Assembly: GCA_949987565.1 (NCBI GenBank)
Contig: OX465120.1
Coordinates: 4,397,587-4,461,586, forward strand
Direction of reading: 5' to 3'
DNA from: Luidia sarsii
Taxonomy: Eukaryota > Echinodermata > Asteroidea > Paxillosida > Luidiidae
DNA length: 64,000 nt
Positions within the stretch are counted from its first letter, which is position 1, and each line of letters opens with the position of its first letter. Made by a program: the position numbers and the translations under genes. The notes beneath the pieces were generated by a model. The model had not been told where the DNA came from. It saw only the letters and a list, made by a program, of their open reading frames with translations, and did not search any database. Shown here piece after piece: positions 52,501 through 64,000 of the stretch.

Positions 52501-55500
52501 CAGAGGGCAGTACACAACAGTCGGTCGGCGGAGTATAGCTGTAAAGAAAAATAGACTTTGCAGGTTAATATCTTCTTTATTATTATCCTGACGAAGCTAA
52601 AACTTGTCAAGCCAACAGGCCTCGAAAAGACCTATCTGTCAGTATTGAAAAATCTGAAATCGATCCTAATATGATGTTTTTATGATCAAGCAAAGAGAAC
52701 AAACCTCTGTCAGCTAGGTAGCTTGTGTGTGCAGAGGGCAGTACACAACAGTCGGTCGGCGGAGTATAGCTGTAAAGAAAAATAGACTTTGCAGGTTAAT
52801 ATCTTCTTTATTATTATCTCTACGACGCTGAAACTTGTCAAGCCAACAGGCCTCGAAAAGACCTATCTGTCAGTATTGAAAAATCTGAAATCGAACCTAA
52901 TATGATGTTTTTATGATCAAGCAAAGAGAACAAAGCTCTGTCAGCTAGGTAGCTTGTGTGTGCAGAGGGCAGTACACAACAGTCGGTCGGCGGAGAATAG
53001 CCTGAAAGAAAAATAGACTTTGCAGGTTAATATCTACTTTATTATTATCCTGACAAAGCTTAAACTTGTCAAGCTAACAGGCCTTACACAGACCTATCTG
53101 TCAGTATTGAAAAATCTGAAATCGAGCCTAGAATAATGTGTTTATGATCAAGCAAAGATAACTAACCTCTGTCAGCTAGGTAGCTTGTGTGTGCAGAGGG
53201 CAGTACACAACAGTCGGTCGGCGGAGTATAGCTGTAAAGAAAAATAGACTTTGCAGGTTAATATCTTCTTTATTATTATCCTGACGAAGCTAAAACTTGT
53301 CAAGCCAACAGGCCTCGAAAAGACCTATCTGTCAGTATTGAAAAATCTGAAATCGAACCTAATATGATGTTTTTATGATCAAGCAAAGAGAACAAACCTC
53401 TGTCAGCTAGGTAGCTTGTGTGTGCAGAGGGCAGTACACAACAGTCGGTCGGCGGAGTATAGCTGTAAAGAAAAATAGACTTTGCAGGTTAATATCTTCT
53501 TTATTATTATCTCTACGACGCTGAAACTTGTCAAGCCAACAGGCCTCGAAAAGACCTATCTGTCAGTATTGAAAAATCTGAAATCGAACCTAATATGATG
53601 TTTTCATGATCAAGCAAAGAGAACAAACCTCTGTCAGCTAGGTAGCTTGTGTGTGCAGAGGGCAGTACACAACAGTCGGTCGGCGGAGTATAGCCTGAAA
53701 GAAAAATAGACTTTGCAGGTTAATATCTACTTTATTATTATCCTGACAAAGCTTAAACTTGTCAAGCTAACAGGCCTTACACAGACCTATCTGTCAGTAT
53801 TGAAAAATCTGAAATCGAGCCTAGATTAATGTGTTCATGATCAAGCAAAGAGAACTAACCTCTGTCAGCTAAGTAGCTTGTGTGTGCAGAGGGCAGTACA
53901 CAGCAGTCGGTCGGCGGAGTATAGCTGTAAAGAAAAATAGACTTTGCAGGTTAATATCTTTTTTATTATTATCCTGACGAAGCTAAAACTTGTCAAGCCA
54001 ACAGGCCTCGAAAAGACCTATCTGTCAGTATTGAAAAATCTGAAATCGAACCTAATATGATGTTTTTATGATCAAGCAAAGAGAACAAACCTCTGTCAGC
54101 TAGGTAGCTTGTGTGTGCAGAGGGCAGTACACAACAGTCGGTCGGCGGAGTATAGCTGTAAAGAAAAATAGAATTTGCAGGTTAATATCTTCTTTATTAT
54201 TATCTCTACGACGCTGAAACTTGTCAAGCCAACAGGCCTCGAAAAGACCTATCTGTCAGTATTGAAAAATCTGAAATCGAACCTAATATGATGTTTTTAT
54301 GATCAAGCAAAGAGAACAAAGCTCTGTCAGCTAGGTAGCTTGTGTGTGCAGAGGGCAGAACACAACAGTCGGTCGGCGGAGTATAGCTGTAAAGAAAAAT
54401 AGACTTTGCAGGTTAATATCTTCTTTATTATTATCTCTACGACGCTAAAACTTGTCAAGCCAACAGGCCTCGAAAAGACCTTCTGTCAGTATTGAAAAAT
54501 CTGAAATCGAACCTAATATGATGTTTTTTATGATCAAGCAAAGACAACAAACCTCTGTCAGCTAGGTAGCTTGTGTGTGCAGAGGGCAGTACACAACAGT
54601 CGGTCGGCGGAGTATAGCTGTAAAGAAAAATAGACTTTGCAGGTTAATATCTTCTTTATTATTATCCTGACGAAGCTAAAACTTGTCAAGCCAACAGGCC
54701 TCGAAAAGACCTATCTGTCAGTATTGAAAAATCTGAAATCGAACCTAATATGATGTTTTTATGATCAAGCAAAGAGAACAAACCTCTGTCAGCTAGGTAG
54801 CTTGTGTGTGCAGAGGGCAGTACACAACAGTCGGTCGGCGGAGTATAGCTGTAAAGAAAAATAGACTTTGCAGGTTAATATCTTCTTTATTATTATCTCT
54901 ACGACGCTGAAACTTGTCAAGCCAACAGGCCTCGAAAAGACCTATCTGTCAGTATTAAAAAATCTGAAATCGAACCTAATATGATGTTTTTATGATCAAG
55001 CAAAGAGAACAAACCTCTGTCAGCTAGGTAGCTTGTGTGTGCAGAGGGCAGTACACAACAGTCGGTCGGCGGAGTATAGCTGTAAAGAAAAATAGACTTT
55101 GCAGGTTAATATCTTCTTTATTATTATCCTGACGAAGCTAAAACTTGTCAAGCCAACAGGCCTCGAAAAGACCTATCTGTCAGTATTGACAAATCTGAAA
55201 TCGAACCTAATATGATGTTTTTATGATCAAGCAAAGAGAACAAACCTCTGTCAGCTAGGTAGCTTGTGTGTGCAGAGGGCAGTACACAACAGTCGGTCGG
55301 CGGAGTATAGCTGTAAAGAAAAATAGACTTTGCAGGTTAATATCTTCTTTATTATTATCTCTACGACGCTGAAACTTGTCAAGCCAACAGGCCTCGAAAA
55401 GACCTATCTGTCAGTATTGAAAAATCTGAAATCGATCCTAATATGATGTTTTTATGATCAAGCAAAGAGAACAAACCTCTGTCAGCTAGGTAGCTTGTGT

Positions 55501-58500
55501 GTGCAGAGGGCAGTACACAACAGTCGGTCGGCGGAGTATAGCTGTAAAGAAAAATAGACTTTGCAGGTTAATATCTTCTTTATTATTATCTCTACGACGC
55601 TGAAACTTGTCAAGCCAACAGGCCTCGAAAAGACCTATCTGTCAGTATTGAAAAATCTGAAATCGAACCTAATATGATGTTTTTATGATCAAGCAAAGAG
55701 AACAAAGCTCTGTCAGCTAGGTAGCTTGTGTGTGCAGAGGGCAGTACACAACAGTCGGTCGGCGGAGAATAGCCTGAAAGAAAAATAGACTTTGCAGGTT
55801 AATATCTACTTTATTATTATCCTGACAAAGCTTAAACTTGTCAAGCTAACAGGCCTTACACAGACCTATCTGTCAGTATTGAAAAATCTGAAATCGAGCC
55901 TAGAATAATGTGTTTATGATCAAGCAAAGATAACTAACCTCTGTCAGCTAGGTAGCTTGTGTGTGCAGAGGGCAGTACACAACAGTCGGTCGGCGGAGTA
56001 TAGCTGTAAAGAAAAATAGACTTTGCAGGTTAATATCTTCTTTATTATTATCCTGACGAAGCTAAAACTTGTCAAGCCAACAGGCCTCGAAAAGACCTAT
56101 CTGTCAGTATTGAAAAATCTGAAATCGAACCTAATATGATGTTTTTATGATCAAGCAAAGAGAACAAACCTCTGTCAGCTAGGTAGCTTGTGTGTGCAGA
56201 GGGCAGTACACAACAGTCGGTCGGCGGAGTATAGCTGTAAAGAAAAATAGACTTTGCAGGTTAATATCTTCTTTATTATTATCTCTACGACGCTGAAACT
56301 TGTCAAGCCAACAGGCCTCGAAAAGACCTATCTGTCAGTATTGAAAAATCTGAAATCGAACCTAATATGATGTTTTCATGATCAAGCAAAGAGAACAAAC
56401 CTCTGTCAGCTAGGTAGCTTGTGTGTGCAGAGGGCAGTACACAACAGTCGGTCGGCGGAGTATAGCCTGAAAGAAAAATAGACTTTGCAGGTTAATATCT
56501 ACTTTATTATTATCCTGACAAAGCTTAAACTTGTCAAGCTAACAGGCCTTACACAGACCTATCTGTCAGTATTGAAAAATCTGAAATCGAGCCTAGATTA
56601 ATGTGTTCATGATCAAGCAAAGAGAACTAACCTCTGTCAGCTAGGTAGCTTGTGTGTGCAGAGGGCAGTACACAACAGTCGGTCGTCGGAGTATAGCTGT
56701 AAAGAAAAATAGACTTTGCAGGTTAATATCTTCTTTATTATTATCCTGACGAAGCTAAAACTTGTCAAGCCAACAGGCCTCGAAAAGACCTATCTGTCAG
56801 TATTGAAAAATCTGAAATCGAACCTAATATGATGTTTTTATGATCAAGCAAAGAGAACAAACCTCTGTCAGCTAAGTAGCTTGTGTGTGCAGAGGGCAGT
56901 ACACAGCAGTCGGTCGGCGGAGTATAGCTGTAAAGAAAAATAGACTTTGCAGGTTAATATCTTTTTTATTATTATCCTGACGAAGCTAAAACTTGTCAAG
57001 CCAACAGGCCTCGAAAAGACCTATCTGTCAGTATTGAAAAATCTGAAATCGAACCTAATATGATGTTTTTATGATCAAGCAAAGAGAACAAACCTCTGTC
57101 AGCTAGGTAGCTTGTGTGTGCAGAGGGCAGTACACAACAGTCGGTCGGCGGAGTATAGCTGTAAAGAAAAATAGAATTTGCAGGTTAATATCTTCTTTAT
57201 TATTATCTCTACGACGCTGAAACTTGTCAAGCCAACAGGCCTCGAAAAGACCTATCTGTCAGTATTGAAAAATCTGAAATCGAACCTAATATGATGTTTT
57301 TATGATCAAGCAAAGAGAACAAAGCTCTGTCAGCTAGGTAGCTTGTGTGTGCAGAGGGCAGAACACAACAGTCGGTCGGCGGAGTATAGCTGTAAAGAAA
57401 AATAGACTTTGCAGGTTAATATCTTCTTTATTATTATCTCTACGACGCTAAAACTTGTCAAGCCAACAGGCCTCGAAAAGACCTTCTGTCAGTATTGAAA
57501 AATCTGAAATCGAACCTAATATGATGTTTTTTATGATCAAGCAAAGACAACAAACCTCTGTCAGCTAGGTAGCTTGTGTGTGCAGAGGGCAGTACACAAC
57601 AGTCGGTCGGCGGAGTATAGCTGTAAAGAAAAATAGACTTTGCAGGTTAATATCTTCTTTATTATTATCCTGACGAAGCTAAAACTTGTCAAGCCAACAG
57701 GCCTCGAAAAGACCTTCTGTCAGTATTGAAAAATCTGAAATCGAACCTAATATGATGTTTTTTATGATCAAGCAAAGACAACAAACCTCTGTCAGCTAGG
57801 TAGCTTGTGTGTGCAGAGGGCAGTACACAACAGTCGGTCGGCGGAGTATAGCTGTAAAGAAAAATAGACTTTGCAGGTTAATATCTTCTTTATTATTATC
57901 CTGACGAAGCTAAAACTTGTCAAGCCAACAGGCCTCGAAAAGACCTATCTGTCAGTATTGAAAAATCTGAAATCGAACCTAATATGATGTTTTTATGATC
58001 AAGCAAAGAGAACAAACCTCTGTCAGCTAGGTAGCTTGTGTGTGCAGAGGGCAGTACACAACAGTCGGTCGGCGGAGTATAGCTGTAAAGAAAAATAGAC
58101 TTTGCAGGTTAATATCTTCTTTATTATTATCTCTACGACGCTGAAACTTGTCAAGCCAACAGGCCTCGAAAAGACCTATCTGTCAGTATTAAAAAATCTG
58201 AAATCGAACCTAATATGATGTTTTTATGATCAAGCAAAGAGAACAAACCTCTGTCAGCTAGGTAGCTTGTGTGTGCAGAGGGCAGTACACAACAGTCGGT
58301 CGGCGGAGTATAGCTGTAAAGAAAAATAGACTTTGCAGGTTAATATCTTCTTTATTATTATCCTGACGAAGCTAAAACTTGTCAAGCCAACAGGCCTCGA
58401 AAAGACCTATCTGTCAGTATTGACAAATCTGAAATCGAACCTAATATGATGTTTTTATGATCAAGCAAAGAGAACAAACCTCTGTCAGCTAGGTAGCTTG

Positions 58501-61500
58501 TGTGTGCAGAGGGCAGTACACAACAGTCGGTCGGCGGAGTATAGCTGTAAAGAAAAATAGACTTTGCAGGTTAATATCTTCTTTATTATTATCTCTACGA
58601 CGCTGAAACTTGTCAAGCCAACAGGCCTCGAAAAGACCTATCTGTCAGTATTGAAAAATCTGAAATCGATCCTAATATGATGTTTTTATGATCAAGCAAA
58701 GAGAACAAACCTCTGTCAGCTAGGTAGCTTGTGTGTGCAGAGGGCAGTACACAACAGTCGGTCGGCGGAGTATAGCTGTAAAGAAAAATAGACTTTGCAG
58801 GTTAATATCTTCTTTATTATTATCTCTACGACGCTGAAACTTGTCAAGCCAACAGGCCTCGAAAAGACCTATCTGTCAGTATTGAAAAATCTGAAATCGA
58901 ACCTAATATGATGTTTTTATGATCAAGCAAAGAGAACAAAGCTCTGTCAGCTAGGTAGCTTGTGTGTGCAGAGGGCAGTACACAACAGTCGGTCGGCGGA
59001 GAATAGCCTGAAAGAAAAATAGACTTTGCAGGTTAATATCTACTTTATTATTATCCTGACAAAGCTTAAACTTGTCAAGCTAACAGGCCTTACACAGACC
59101 TATCTGTCAGTATTGAAAAATCTGAAATCGAGCCTAGAATAATGTGTTTATGATCAAGCAAAGATAACTAACCTCTGTCAGCTAGGTAGCTTGTGTGTGC
59201 AGAGGGCAGTACACAACAGTCGGTCGGCGGAGTATAGCTGTAAAGAAAAATAGACTTTGCAGGTTAATATCTTCTTTATTATTATCCTGACGAAGCTAAA
59301 ACTTGTCAAGCCAACAGGCCTCGAAAAGACCTATCTGTCAGTATTGAAAAATCTGAAATCGAACCTAATATGATGTTTTTATGATCAAGCAAAGAGAACA
59401 AACCTCTGTCAGCTAGGTAGCTTGTGTGTGCAGAGGGCAGTACACAACAGTCGGTCGGCGGAGTATAGCTGTAAAGAAAAATAGACTTTGCAGGTTAATA
59501 TCTTCTTTATTATTATCTCTACGACGCTGAAACTTGTCAAGCCAACAGGCCTCGAAAAGACCTATCTGTCAGTATTGAAAAATCTGAAATCGAACCTAAT
59601 ATGATGTTTTCATGATCAAGCAAAGAGAACAAACCTCTGTCAGCTAGGTAGCTTGTGTGTGCAGAGGGCAGTACACAACAGTCGGTCGGCGGAGTATAGC
59701 CTGAAAGAAAAATAGACTTTGCAGGTTAATATCTACTTTATTATTATCCTGACAAAGCTTAAACTTGTCAAGCTAACAGGCCTTACACAGACCTATCTGT
59801 CAGTATTGAAAAATCTGAAATCGAGCCTAGATTAATGTGTTCATGATCAAGCAAAGAGAACTAACCTCTGTCAGCTAGGTAGCTTGTGTGTGCAGAGGGC
59901 AGTACACAACAGTCGGTCGTCGGAGTATAGCTGTAAAGAAAAATAGACTTTGCAGGTTAATATCTTCTTTATTATTATCCTGACGAAGCTAAAACTTGTC
60001 AAGCCAACAGGCCTCGAAAAGACCTATCTGTCAGTATTGAAAAATCTGAAATCGAACCTAATATGATGTTTTTATGATCAAGCAAAGAGAACAAACCTCT
60101 GTCAGCTAAGTAGCTTGTGTGTGCAGAGGGCAGTACACAGCAGTCGGTCGGCGGAGTATAGCTGTAAAGAAAAATAGACTTTGCAGGTTAATATCTTTTT
60201 TATTATTATCCTGACGAAGCTAAAACTTGTCAAGCCAACAGGCCTCGAAAAGACCTATCTGTCAGTATTGAAAAATCTGAAATCGAACCTAATATGATGT
60301 TTTTATGATCAAGCAAAGAGAACAAACCTCTGTCAGCTAGGTAGCTTGTGTGTGCAGAGGGCAGTACACAACAGTCGGTCGGCGGAGTATAGCTGTAAAG
60401 AAAAATAGAATTTGCAGGTTAATATCTTCTTTATTATTATCTCTACGACGCTGAAACTTGTCAAGCCAACAGGCCTCGAAAAGACCTATCTGTCAGTATT
60501 GAAAAATCTGAAATCGAACCTAATATGATGTTTTTATGATCAAGCAAAGAGAACAAAGCTCTGTCAGCTAGGTAGCTTGTGTGTGCAGAGGGCAGAACAC
60601 AACAGTCGGTCGGCGGAGTATAGCTGTAAAGAAAAATAGACTTTGCAGGTTAATATCTTCTTTATTATTATCTCTACGACGCTAAAACTTGTCAAGCCAA
60701 CAGGCCTCGAAAAGACCTTCTGTCAGTATTGAAAAATCTGAAATCGAACCTAATATGATGTTTTTTATGATCAAGCAAAGACAACAAACCTCTGTCAGCT
60801 AGGTAGCTTGTGTGTGCAGAGGGCAGTACACAACAGTCGGTCGGCGGAGTATAGCTGTAAAGAAAAATAGACTTTGCAGGTTAATATCTTCTTTATTATT
60901 ATCCTGACGAAGCTAAAACTTGTCAAGCCAACAGGCCTCGAAAAGACCTATCTGTCAGTATTGAAAAATCTGAAATCGAACCTAATATGATGTTTTTATG
61001 ATCAAGCAAAGAGAACAAACCTCTGTCAGCTAGGTAGCTTGTGTGTGCAGAGGGCAGTACACAACAGTCGGTCGGCGGAGTATAGCTGTAAAGAAAAATA
61101 GACTTTGCAGGTTAATATCTTCTTTATTATTATCTCTACGACGCTGAAACTTGTCAAGCCAACAGGCCTCGAAAAGACCTATCTGTCAGTATTAAAAAAT
61201 CTGAAATCGAACCTAATATGATGTTTTTATGATCAAGCAAAGAGAACAAACCTCTGTCAGCTAGGTAGCTTGTGTGTGCAGAGGGCAGTACACAACAGTC
61301 GGTCGGCGGAGTATAGCTGTAAAGAAAAATAGACTTTGCAGGTTAATATCTTCTTTATTATTATCCTGACGAAGCTAAAACTTGTCAAGCCAACAGGCCT
61401 CGAAAAGACCTATCTGTCAGTATTGACAAATCTGAAATCGAACCTAATATGATGTTTTTATGATCAAGCAAAGAGAACAAACCTCTGTCAGCTAGGTAGC

Positions 61501-64000
61501 TTGTGTGTGCAGAGGGCAGTACACAACAGTCGGTCGGCGGAGTATAGCTGTAAAGAAAAATAGACTTTGCAGGTTAATATCTTCTTTATTATTATCTCTA
61601 CGACGCTGAAACTTGTCAAGCCAACAGGCCTCGAAAAGACCTATCTGTCAGTATTGAAAAATCTGAAATCAAACCTAATATGATGTTTTTATGATCAAGC
61701 AAAGAGAACAAACCTCTGTCTGCTAGGTAGCTTGTGTGTGCAGAGGGCAGTACACAACAGTCGGTCGGCGGAGTATAGCTGTAAAGAAAAATAGACTTTG
61801 CAGGTTAATATCTTCTTTATTATTATCTCTACGACGCTGAAACTTGTCAAGCCAACAGGCCTCGAAAAGACCTATCTGTCAGTATTGAAAAATCTGAAAT
61901 CGAACCTAATATGATGTTTTTATGATCAAGCAAAGAGAACAAACCTCTGTCAGCTAGGTAGCTTGTGTGTGCAGAGGGCAGTACACAACAGTCGGTCGGC
62001 GGAGTATAGCTGTAAAGAAAAATAGACTTTGCAGGTTAATATCTTCTTTATTATTATCCTGACGAAGCTGAAACTTGTCAAGCCAACAGGCCTCGAAAAG
62101 ACCTATCTGTCAGTATTTAAAAATCTGAAATCAAACCTAATATGATGTTTTTATGATCAAGCAAAGAGAACAAACCTCTGTCAGCTAGGTAGCTTGTGTG
62201 TGCAGAGGGCAGTACACAACAGTCGGTCGGCGGAGAATAGCCTGAAAGAAAAATAGACTTTGCAGGTTAATATCTACTTTATTATTATCCTGACAAAGCT
62301 TAAACTTGTCAAGCTAACAGGCCTTACACAGACCTATCTGTCAGTATTGAAAAATCTGAAATCGAGCCTAGAATAATGTGTTTATGATCAAGCAAAGAGA
62401 ACTAACCTCTGTCAGCTAGGTAGCTTGTGTGTGCAGAGGGCAGTACACAACAGTCGGTCGGCGGAGTATAGCTGTAAAGAAAAATAGACTTTGCAGGTTA
62501 ATATCTTCTTTTTTATTATCTCTACGACGCTGAAACTTGTCAAGCCAACAGGCCTCGAAAAGACCAATCTGTCAGTATTGAAAAATCTGAAATCGAACCT
62601 AATATGATGTTTTTATGATCAAGCAAAGAGAACAAACCTCTGTCAGCTAGGTAGCTTGTGTGTGCAGAGGGCAGTACACAACAGTCGGTCGGCGGAGTAT
62701 AGCTGTAAAGAAAAATAGACTTTGCAGGTTAATATCTTCTTTATTATTATCCTGACGAAGCTAAAACTTGTCAAGCCAACAGGCCTCGAAAAGACCTATC
62801 TGTCAGTATTGAAAAATCTGAAATCGAACCTAATATGATGTTTTTATGATCAAGCAAAGAGAACAAACCTCTGTCAGCTAGGTAGCTTGTGTGTGCAGAG
62901 GGCAGTACACAACAGTCGGTCGGCGGAGTATAGCTGTAAAGAAAAATAGACTTTGCAGGTTAATATCTTCTTTATTATTATCTCTACGACGCTGAAACTT
63001 GTCAAGCCAACATGCCTCGAAAAGACCTATCTGTCAGTATTGAAAAATCTGAAATCGAACCTAATATGATGTTTTTATGATCAAGCAAAGAGAACAAACC
63101 TCTGTCAGCTAGGTAGCTTGTGTGTGCAGAGGGCAGTACACAACAGTCGGTCGGCGGAGTATAGCTGTAAAGAAAAATAGACTTTGCAGGTTAATATCTT
63201 CTTTATTATTATCTCTACGACGCTGAAACTTGTCAAGCCAACAGGCCTCGAAAAGACCTATCTGTCAGTATTGAAAAATCTGAAATCGAACCTAATATGA
63301 TGTTTTTATGATCAAGCAAAGAGAACAAAGCTCTGTCAGCTAGGTAGCTTGTGTGTGCAGAGGGCAGTACACAACAGTCGGTCGGCGGAGTATAGCTGTA
63401 AAGAAAAATAGACTTTGCAGGTTAATATCTTCTTTATTATTATCCTGACGAAGCTAAAACTTGTCAAGCCAACAGGCCTCGAAAAGACCTATCTGTCAGT
63501 ATTGAAAAATCTGAAATCGAACCTAATATGATGTTTTTATGATCAAGCAAAGAGAACAAACCTCTGTCAGCTAGGTAGCTTGTGTGTGCAGAGGGCAGTA
63601 CACAACAGTCGGTCGGCGGAGAATAGCCTGAAAGAAAAAAAGACTTTGCAGGTTAATATCTACTTTATTATTATCCTGACAAAGCTTAAACTTGTCAAGC
63701 TAAGAGGCCTTACACAGACCTATCTGTCAGTATTGAAAAATCTGAAATCGAGCCTAGAATAATGTGTTTATGATCAAGCAAAGAGAACTAACCTCTGTCA
63801 GCTAGGTAGCTTGTGTGTGCAGAGGGCAGTACACAACAGTCGGTCGGCGGAGTATAGCTGTAAAGAAAAATAGACTTTGCAGGTTAATATCTTCTTTATT
63901 ATTATCCTGACGAAGCTAAAACTTGTCAAGCCAACAGGCCTCGAAAAGACCTATCTGTCAGTATTAAAAAATCTGAAATCGAACCTAATATGATGTTTTT
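40530..64000 (+). repeat. 231-bp satellite array with higher-order repeats
   Basis: About 101 monomers of 231 bp, anchored on CGGTCGGCGG (40741, 40972, 41203, 41434 and so on). Three monomer classes can be told apart. A has CTCTACGACGCTGAAAC. B has CCTGACGAAGCTAAAAC. C has CCTGACAAAGCTTAAAC, GGCCTTACACAGACC and GAGCCTAGAATAATGTG. Rare variants recur at exact multiples: TTATTATCAA at 43671 and 45288 (7 monomers); GCAGAACACAAC at about 54355, 57358 and 60592 (13 and 14 monomers); CTAGATTAATGTGTTCATG at 53821, 56593 and 59827 (12 and 14). The array continues past the window. No gene lies in it; the 60-codon frame at 63580 is a shadow. Confidence 0.97.

Noticed and set aside
40530..64000. CRISPR-like regular repeat spacing
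   Set aside because: Units are head-to-tail with no unique spacers, 231 bp is far too long, and the context is eukaryotic.

Overview
The window is animal nuclear DNA. Its genes are split by introns with GT..AG borders, promoters are TATA-type, and the DNA is full of SINEs, LINE fragments, fold-back MITEs, microsatellites and satellite arrays. The one gene family I can name is a GT29 sialyltransferase, a chiefly deuterostome family. Together with the MITE-rich AT-rich background, this suggests an invertebrate deuterostome (amphioxus, hemichordate or echinoderm). I cannot name the species.

Layout. 1-749: inverted copy of a long interspersed repeat. 1866-2665: old antisense copies of a 231-bp satellite. 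3228-3808: long fold-back element. 4259-7504: complete four-exon ST6GALNAC-type sialyltransferase gene (339 aa), with a MITE, a SINE and a degenerate GGTT microsatellite in its introns and a minisatellite just downstream. 8.6-13.2 kb: mostly non-coding. 13238-17611: a previously hidden small gene reconstructed from splice phases, with a TATA promoter, a signal-peptide exon ending in a phase-1 donor, a 66-nt phase 1-1 exon and a terminal exon encoding an amphipathic helix. It predicts an 88-aa secreted peptide. Its first intron opens directly into a 0.7-kb CAGT/CAGC microsatellite. 14.4-24.6 kb: a dense series of fold-back/MITE elements, including one with a THAP-like zinc-finger relic, a pre-miRNA-sized hairpin, and the second copy of the long repeat seen at the left edge.

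24622-38300: about ten tandem units of about 1345 bp. Each holds two tRNA-like modules with a B-box on the minus strand and three GTTTC..GAAAC hairpins. The first unit is a 734-bp form lacking about 611 bp, so it may preserve the ancestral state. 38706-64000: a 231-bp satellite of more than 100 monomers running off the right edge, organised in higher-order repeats of 7 and of 12-14 monomers. A 5'-truncated L1/Tx1-like LINE with an intact 515-codon frame sits near its left edge.

Only two genes are well supported. Both encode secretory-pathway products (a Golgi type II enzyme and a secreted peptide), but nothing shows that they act together. The rest, about 85% of the window, is repeat or unassigned non-coding DNA, so most open frames in it are shadows. 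The most notable items are the new small secreted-peptide gene, the two tandem arrays with their internal evolutionary record, and the 83-nt hairpin.
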